A DNA stretch of 64,000 nucleotides. It comes from Diorhabda sublineata (lineage: Eukaryota; Arthropoda; Insecta; Coleoptera; Chrysomelidae). Under the pieces are notes generated by a model that made no database searches, was not told where the DNA came from, and saw nothing but the letters and a program-made list of their open reading frames with translations. Both the position numbers and the translations under genes were made by a program. Within the stretch, counting starts at the first letter, position 1. Each line of letters starts with the position of its first letter. The stretch is taken from NCBI RefSeq assembly GCF_026230105.1, contig NC_079479.1, forward strand, positions 33,449,385-33,513,384, in the 5' to 3' direction. Below, in pieces: positions 60,501 through 64,000 of this stretch.

Positions 60501-63500
60501 TCAGTGGTGCCAACGGTACATCTGGGAAGGTTGATTCAAGTACATCGGGCACAAATTTTTAACTACTGAATATTTCTTTTAGGTTACTACAGAGTTCATT
60601 ACGACAGAATCATGCTAGAGCGATTAACGACGGCACTAAAATCTGATATCAATCAATTCTCAGATTTAGATAGAGCACAAATAGTAGATGATATCCTCAA
60701 TTTGGCCAGTTCAACCAAAATGGAATATTCCGAAGTATTCAAAATATTACAGTACGTGAAAAACGAAACATCTTACTATCCATTGTATGCGGCAATAAAA
60801 GGTTTGGATGGAGTAAAAAATATTTTTGGAAATGATTCCATATTGGGGAAAAAGATGAATAATATGGTGCTTGAATTGACCGAAAATATAATTAATTCGG
60901 TATCTTTTACGAATTGGACGACAATAAACCAAATCAGTGTTCTCAAATTCAACATGTTGTGGACAACAGTTTGTTCAAGTGGACAAGAAAAATGTATATT
61001 AGAAACTACGAAACTGTTTCAACAATTTAAACGTAATGAAATTAAGTAAGAGATTTATTATTTAACTGATAAAATTAAAGTTTCCATCGAAAATATATTT
61101 TACAGGATTCACCCGAATCAAAGATATCTCGTATATTGCAATGCTATTAGATACAGTTCAAACATACAAGAAGATTGGAATTTCTTATGGAACAGACTAC
61201 ACGAAATCGATCAACCCCATGAAATTAGGGACATATTAAACAGTTTAGGATGCACCAGTAACAATAAGTACCTTGAAACGTGAGTAAATATAATACAAAC
61301 AACTCGCCGCTGTTTATAAAAAACATACTCAAGCCGCCGCATTCGCCAATCTTTAGACTTCCATTATAACCGGACAGGACCGGCTTCACGGTCCATGTCG
61401 GGGACGAGTTCGTAACAATATCAACAAAATTTTAATATTCAATCAAAATTTTTTTATTTTGACGTACAAATTGTACAACTGATGTTATAGAGATGCCAAA
61501 TTCGCAGATACTACTAAATTTGGTAATGGGAAAGTATGAAACTTTTATTATTAAGTATCAAATCATATAGAAATAATAGAGAATACTTACTTTAAAACTT
61601 GAAAACACTTTGATTGAAATATAAACTCATAAATTGAACATTATCCGTTGGATGCATAGGCGCTTCTACCTCACGTAGCGCTCGGGTGCAAGAATATGTA
61701 CAAACAGCATTTCAATTTACCACAAACTGTCTATGTAGCAAACAAACACCTTGTAAGTACTTTCCTATTTTAAAAAGTAAAGCTCAAAAATTGGTCTGTA
61801 AGCAACTAGGTGGGTACAGTTGTTCTAGCATCAAGCTTCCCATGTCTGACTAATCGATTATCGATAAATCCACAGATCAGCTATATTTAGATGGATCACG
61901 ACAATGTTATTTGCTCTAACCGAATTGACTTTCTTCATAAAATACTGGTAAATTTAATTTCATTCGTGACGCGTAATTTGAATTATCTGAATTAGTTCAT
62001 ACTGCTGCTAATGATATTTTCAAGATAAATATCACAAAAGATGGAATTTTTAGAACTATTATGAAAAAAAATGAATTTGGAAATTTATTAATTGTAATTT
62101 TGTTACAAGAAAAATATTATTTAGTTATTTCAACAGCACTTTTTTCGTTACTCAAGTAAAATGTAGACAAAAAGGCTTTTGAAAGTAATATGATAATCCT
62201 TAAATTATAATAATAATCTAAACTTAACATGTGTATTTATTCGAAAGGTAAAAATAAAACTTGAAGAAAATATATAAATATTTTTAACCAAAATATTACT
62301 TACAAAAAAAGCTAAGTAAAATGTTATATACAAAGTAATTAGACCCAATTTTAATAAATTCCATCACTTGATAATACGTCCCTTGCAGTTAATTTACTAT
62401 TGTTTACAGCCGGCAGCCAACTATTGAAACATTTTAAGTCCTTATAAGGATTTGGGAACAAATGCATCACATTAATAGATTTTTAAAGTTATACACAACA
62501 TTTATCTAAAATTATTTTTAATAATTAACCACTACTAACATACCTAATCAAAAGCACAAAACAATAATAATGAGTTATTAAGAGAAACTGCACACTGTCT
62601 ACCAACATTAAATTATCCAATTCGCTAACTTGATATATAGTTATGTTAGCAGATCCATCTAGGGCTCTGAACTTGAATTATAAAAAATGATGCAACCTTG
62701 AGCCATCTGCGTGAAACGTCTATAAATAGATGGTTTGTGGATTAATCTAGATTTTATTTTGTTATTCTGTATCAAATTTTGTATTATTTCAGATTCTTAA
62801 CTCAATCCATTAATTCATCTTCAGTAATTAGACTTCAAGATATCACTACGGTCTGGTCTACAGTTTGTAAAAATAATCCGAATGGTGTAGATATAGCTTT
62901 CGATTATTTTACTAAAAACTATGAGCAGATATTGAATTAGTAAGTTGTTATCATAAAAAATTTCTAATGAATATTTATTGCCATTTATTTTCAGTTATAC
63001 AAAAGGAATGTCACTTTTCCGTGGAATAGTATCAATGTGTACAAATCAAAATCAACTAGCAAAGGTTGGTATAGTTAATAATGTAAATTACTATTAAATA
63101 ATTGCTTAAACTTGTCGCGTTTAGAGAAGACAACAAGTAAATTAATTTTTTATACAGTTATGAATATAACAATTCAGAAATAAAATAATTTTTATATGGT
63201 GAACTGCAGTTTGGGAAGAAAATTATTCAGCTGGTCCTTCAGTCTTCTAGTGGTTATAATTTTTGAATGAATATGAGAAGTATGTGAACATTTTCAGGTA
63301 CAAAAATTCTATAATCAGCAACCAAACAGCTCATCACTAAGTTCGTCTATCAAGTCGGGCTTACAGACGATAGAAAAAAAATTAAAATTCAAGTCCACTG
63401 TTGAAAAAGACCTAATGAAGTATTTTGGATTACCAAACTCAGCTTCCAGTACATCTGCTCTGTGTATTTCTTTGTTACTAAGCATTGTCATCTTTATGTA

Positions 63501-63501
63501 A
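48592..63501 (+). CDS. Aminopeptidase N, GPI-anchored M1 zinc metallopeptidase
   Basis: Removes N-terminal amino acids from peptides at the outer cell surface; in insects such enzymes dominate the midgut brush border and some bind Bt Cry proteins (family knowledge). Coding exons: 48592-49214, 52516-52821, 54093-54276, 56092-56254, 56429-56510, 58100-58274, 59519-59690, 60583-61045, 61106-61279, 62793-62939, 62995-63064, 63298-63501. All have GT/AG borders and compatible phases: 2763 nt, 920 aa. Seen: signal peptide (about 1-23); VFPCFDEPQYKATF; MSTYLLAF; exopeptidase motif GAMEN (299-303); zinc site HEFSH (335-339) with Glu358 in LNEGFA; the likely catalytic Tyr in SYNKGACIIRM; the ERAP1-like helical C-terminal domain; and a C-terminal NSASSTSA plus hydrophobic tail with no basic end, as for a GPI signal. 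Many N-x-S/T sites. AATAAA at 63530. All catalytic residues intact. The donor after exon 11 (GTTGGT) is weak. Large introns are packed with transposons. Confidence 0.96.
49640..50330. mobile_element. RTE-like LINE fragments in APN intron 1
   Basis: On plus, 49640-49800 reads YRRILGVSWTARLANEETQR and FLQLLIEGKIEG, homologous to the fragment at 31690. On minus, 50320-49950 reads IFFIDLQKVFDRVQLEDVVL then QMSNSYLNQSHRDSLSPLLF and NIIMDEIIKQVRRLK, the reverse-transcriptase palm region, in which the catalytic YADD box is no longer legible. The opposite orientations show a rearranged or doubly inserted element. Confidence 0.75.
50464..52216 (-). mobile_element. Pogo-like DNA transposon, full length with TIRs
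   Basis: A 1753-bp element flanked by TA (50462-50463 and 52217-52218) inside APN intron 1. Ends: GGGTAAAACAGGCAAATGTG on the left and, reverse-complemented, GGGTAAACCAGGCAAACGTG on the right, followed by CCCCAC. The motif ATGTGCCCCACT also appears sub-terminally (51877-51888) and inverted (51825-51834), likely extra transposase-binding sites. It carries one long minus-strand transposase ORF split by a single stop. Confidence 0.93.
50513..51736 (-). pseudogene. Pogo-like transposase with a single nonsense codon
   Basis: Cuts and inserts its own element in the nucleus; related host proteins include CENP-B and jerky. From ATG 51736 the frame encodes a psq-type helix-turn-helix (QKAVEDVINKKMGVNEASRL), a CENP-B-type second DNA-binding region (FPLEPSRLQSIAYDFAENLR ... 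GWDWFQGFMKRHPDL), and a DDE_1 domain with catalytic Asp in YNMDESGI and LILDGHSSH. After LPSHTTQAL comes TAA (50809-50807) where the family has Gln, and the same frame continues PLDRSFFKPFK, with the third Asp, to a stop at 50513. In total 309 aa, the stop, then 97 aa. No frameshift is visible, so the copy is young or recently silenced. Inactive unless the stop is suppressed. Confidence 0.9.
53000..53750. mobile_element. LINE debris in APN intron 2
   Basis: About 53085-53340 on plus reads WAERKYGYLNYYLTKHG then WEEDNSQEKM with intervening stops, reminiscent of an R1-like ORF2 tail (YYLTxxGxF). About 53405-53450 and 53645-53690 are two copies of a sequence with TACTGGGTGGATCTCAATGA wording, 240 bp apart. 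No intact coding region. Confidence 0.45.
54560..55440. repeat. 186-bp tandem array, five copies, in APN intron 3
   Basis: AAGAACACTCGCTGAAACA recurs at 54610, 54800, 54986, 55169 and 55355, spacing 183-190 bp through small indels. Shared wording includes ATCTATATCTCAGGTTCTA, GAGTTGGAGAGGAGCTAGG and GCGGACATTCAATGTGGA. Copies are more divergent than those of the 172-bp and 190-bp arrays. The last unit runs into AGGCGGAACAGAGTTTGCCG and GGGTCAGCTAGTTT (to about 55520), wording seen at the ends of a common insect interspersed repeat, so the array probably belongs to a transposon. Confidence 0.9.
56549..57313 (+). mobile_element. Mariner of a third family, internally deleted, in APN intron 5
   Basis: Inverted terminal repeats: GGTCTGGCTATTAAATAACG with AGACTG at 56551, mirrored at 57286-57312. 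Inside: EQRINLKFLVKLKKTPTECY, KLLQNAYEDNSLSRARVFEW (N-terminal), then a deletion to LRERVRSNCQ, DNAPAHNALS, HPPYSPHLAPCDIF and the C-terminal block KAELLKALNIEDFQHCFDPR, CVARGGEYIEGE. A frameshift lies between. About 765 bp against the usual 1.3 kb. Confidence 0.9.
57314..58099 (+). other. Rest of APN intron 5, nothing recognised
   Basis: AT-rich intronic sequence without open frames or repeat structure that I can support. Confidence 0.5.
58402..58774. mobile_element. MITE with about 30-bp inverted ends in APN intron 6
   Basis: Left end AAGCCCGTACTACACGATGC followed by TTCCAACGTT; right end reverse-complemented AAGCCGGTACTACACGATGC followed by a 9-bp insertion and TTCCAACGTT. The interior also repeats the CATTCGCCTTCCAACGTTGG theme. 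About 370 bp, no coding content. Target-site duplication is unclear; the superfamily was not identified. Confidence 0.8.
59290..59450. repeat. GC-rich imperfect repeat in APN intron 6
   Basis: Two copies of a theme: CCGAAGCTTGGGTCCCCAAT GAATGGCCAAGG and AAGCCTGGGTTGTCAACGAA TGACCAAGGCTGG, plus further CCAACCTTGGTCC and CCAAGCTTGGCCC blocks, several of them self-complementary. GC content is well above the intron average. Class unknown. Confidence 0.55.
59691..60582 (+). other. APN intron 7, nothing recognised
   Basis: About 890 bp of AT-rich intron. No repeat boundary, ORF or RNA gene seen. Confidence 0.55.
61280..62792 (+). other. APN intron 9 with a dispersed repeat
   Basis: Intron of about 1.5 kb. 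Its first part (61345-61415: TTCGCCAATCTTTAGACTTC ... GGACAGGACCGGCTTC ... GAGTTCGTAA) is homologous to 44660-44735. The remainder is AT-rich and unremarkable. Confidence 0.5.
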
Positions 63502-63529
63502 ACATGTTCATATTTATCATAATATTGTA

Positions 63530-63535
63530 AATAAA
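63530..63535 (+). terminator. Polyadenylation signal of the aminopeptidase gene
   Basis: Canonical AATAAA 28 bp after the stop codon, followed by a T-rich, GT-containing stretch (TTTTGTTTGATTTGGAATGT). Confidence 0.75.
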
Positions 63536-64000
63536 GAATGTTCAAATATATTTTGTTTGATTTGGAATGTAGCAAACGGTCCCAACCCTTAAATCTATTA
63601 ATTTTATTTGTAACCTTTATTCTAAAGGTATATCAATAGTGAATTGAGCAGTCTTACATACCTAAACAATATGTATAACTTATAAATGAGATAAGAAACC
63701 AAGTATTTTTATCAGTGTAGCAATTTAAACTTGTTTTATCAGTGTGTACTAGTTTAGTATATGTCGCGATTTGAAAACAAAATGTGTAGTTTTCCTGAGT
63801 TTTTTATAAATCGATCATCATGAACTTTCATTTAGATGAGAACATGAATGGAATCAAGAGTTAGAATTAAAATTAAACTGAGTTTTCCGAAATTACGATC
63901 TGGTTAAAGCCAATCATGAACTGATTATTCGGAAAGTAATCTGGATCACATTCAATGTCGTTCAGAAGCTGATCAAAGGAATCGCGTCGATAATCATTAG
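63536..64000. other. 3' flank, nothing recognised
   Basis: AT-rich sequence to the window edge. No ORF, repeat or RNA gene supported. Confidence 0.5.

Overview
The window is eukaryotic nuclear DNA, strongly AT-rich, and almost certainly from an insect, plausibly a beetle. The signs are many decayed mariner, pogo/Tigger and non-LTR elements, TTAGG-type repeats, short GT-AG introns, a GPI-anchored aminopeptidase N of the insect type and an insect Irk-like Kir channel. The species call is inference. Spliced genes were assembled by eye from conserved protein motifs, GT/AG sites and phase matching.

Layout. (1) 234-1469, minus: a small two-exon gene for a possible secreted basic peptide, with an apparent 1-bp frameshift behind its signal peptide. 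(2) 1.5-7.4 kb: gene-poor, with remnants of transposons (a mariner copy at 5.1-5.6 kb). (3) 7386-15560, minus: an inward-rectifier K+ channel. Most of the protein is in one long exon; a short N-terminal exon lies about 7 kb upstream. The intron carries LINE debris and about 30 copies of a 172-bp satellite. (4) 17.0-17.75 kb: a dead mariner of a second family. (5) 18283-21015, minus: complete BBS5 in six coding exons (339 aa), with a mariner MITE in intron 1. (6) 23167-24792, minus: the main exon of a secreted Gln-rich coiled-coil protein. (7) 24.8-38 kb: no confident gene, but LINE and mariner fossils, one of them an R1-like LINE tail embedded in TTAGG-type repeats, and a CRE palindrome in a CpG-bearing stretch. 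(8) 38.1-43.4 kb: a dead minus-strand LINE whose C-terminal region has been tandemly amplified about 25 times as a 190-bp unit. (9) 45.2-46.5 kb: a mariner fragment and a short Tigger-like element with matching terminal inverted repeats. (10) 47.94-48.08 kb: a 19-bp minisatellite. (11) 48592-63501, plus: a complete aminopeptidase N gene, 12 coding exons, 920 aa, with signal peptide, GAMEN motif, full zinc site and a GPI-type tail. Its introns hold a nearly intact pogo-like transposon, LINE pieces, a 186-bp tandem array, a mariner and a MITE.

The genes do not form a pathway: K+ channel, ciliary BBSome subunit, extracellular matrix-like protein and digestive ectopeptidase are unrelated neighbours. 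The strongest theme is repeat biology. Three independent tandem arrays (172, 186 and 190 bp, all near nucleosome-repeat length) sit in introns or inside a LINE, and at least one can be traced directly to the transposon it grew from. I found no CRISPR, tRNA or rRNA gene and no bacterial-type operon.
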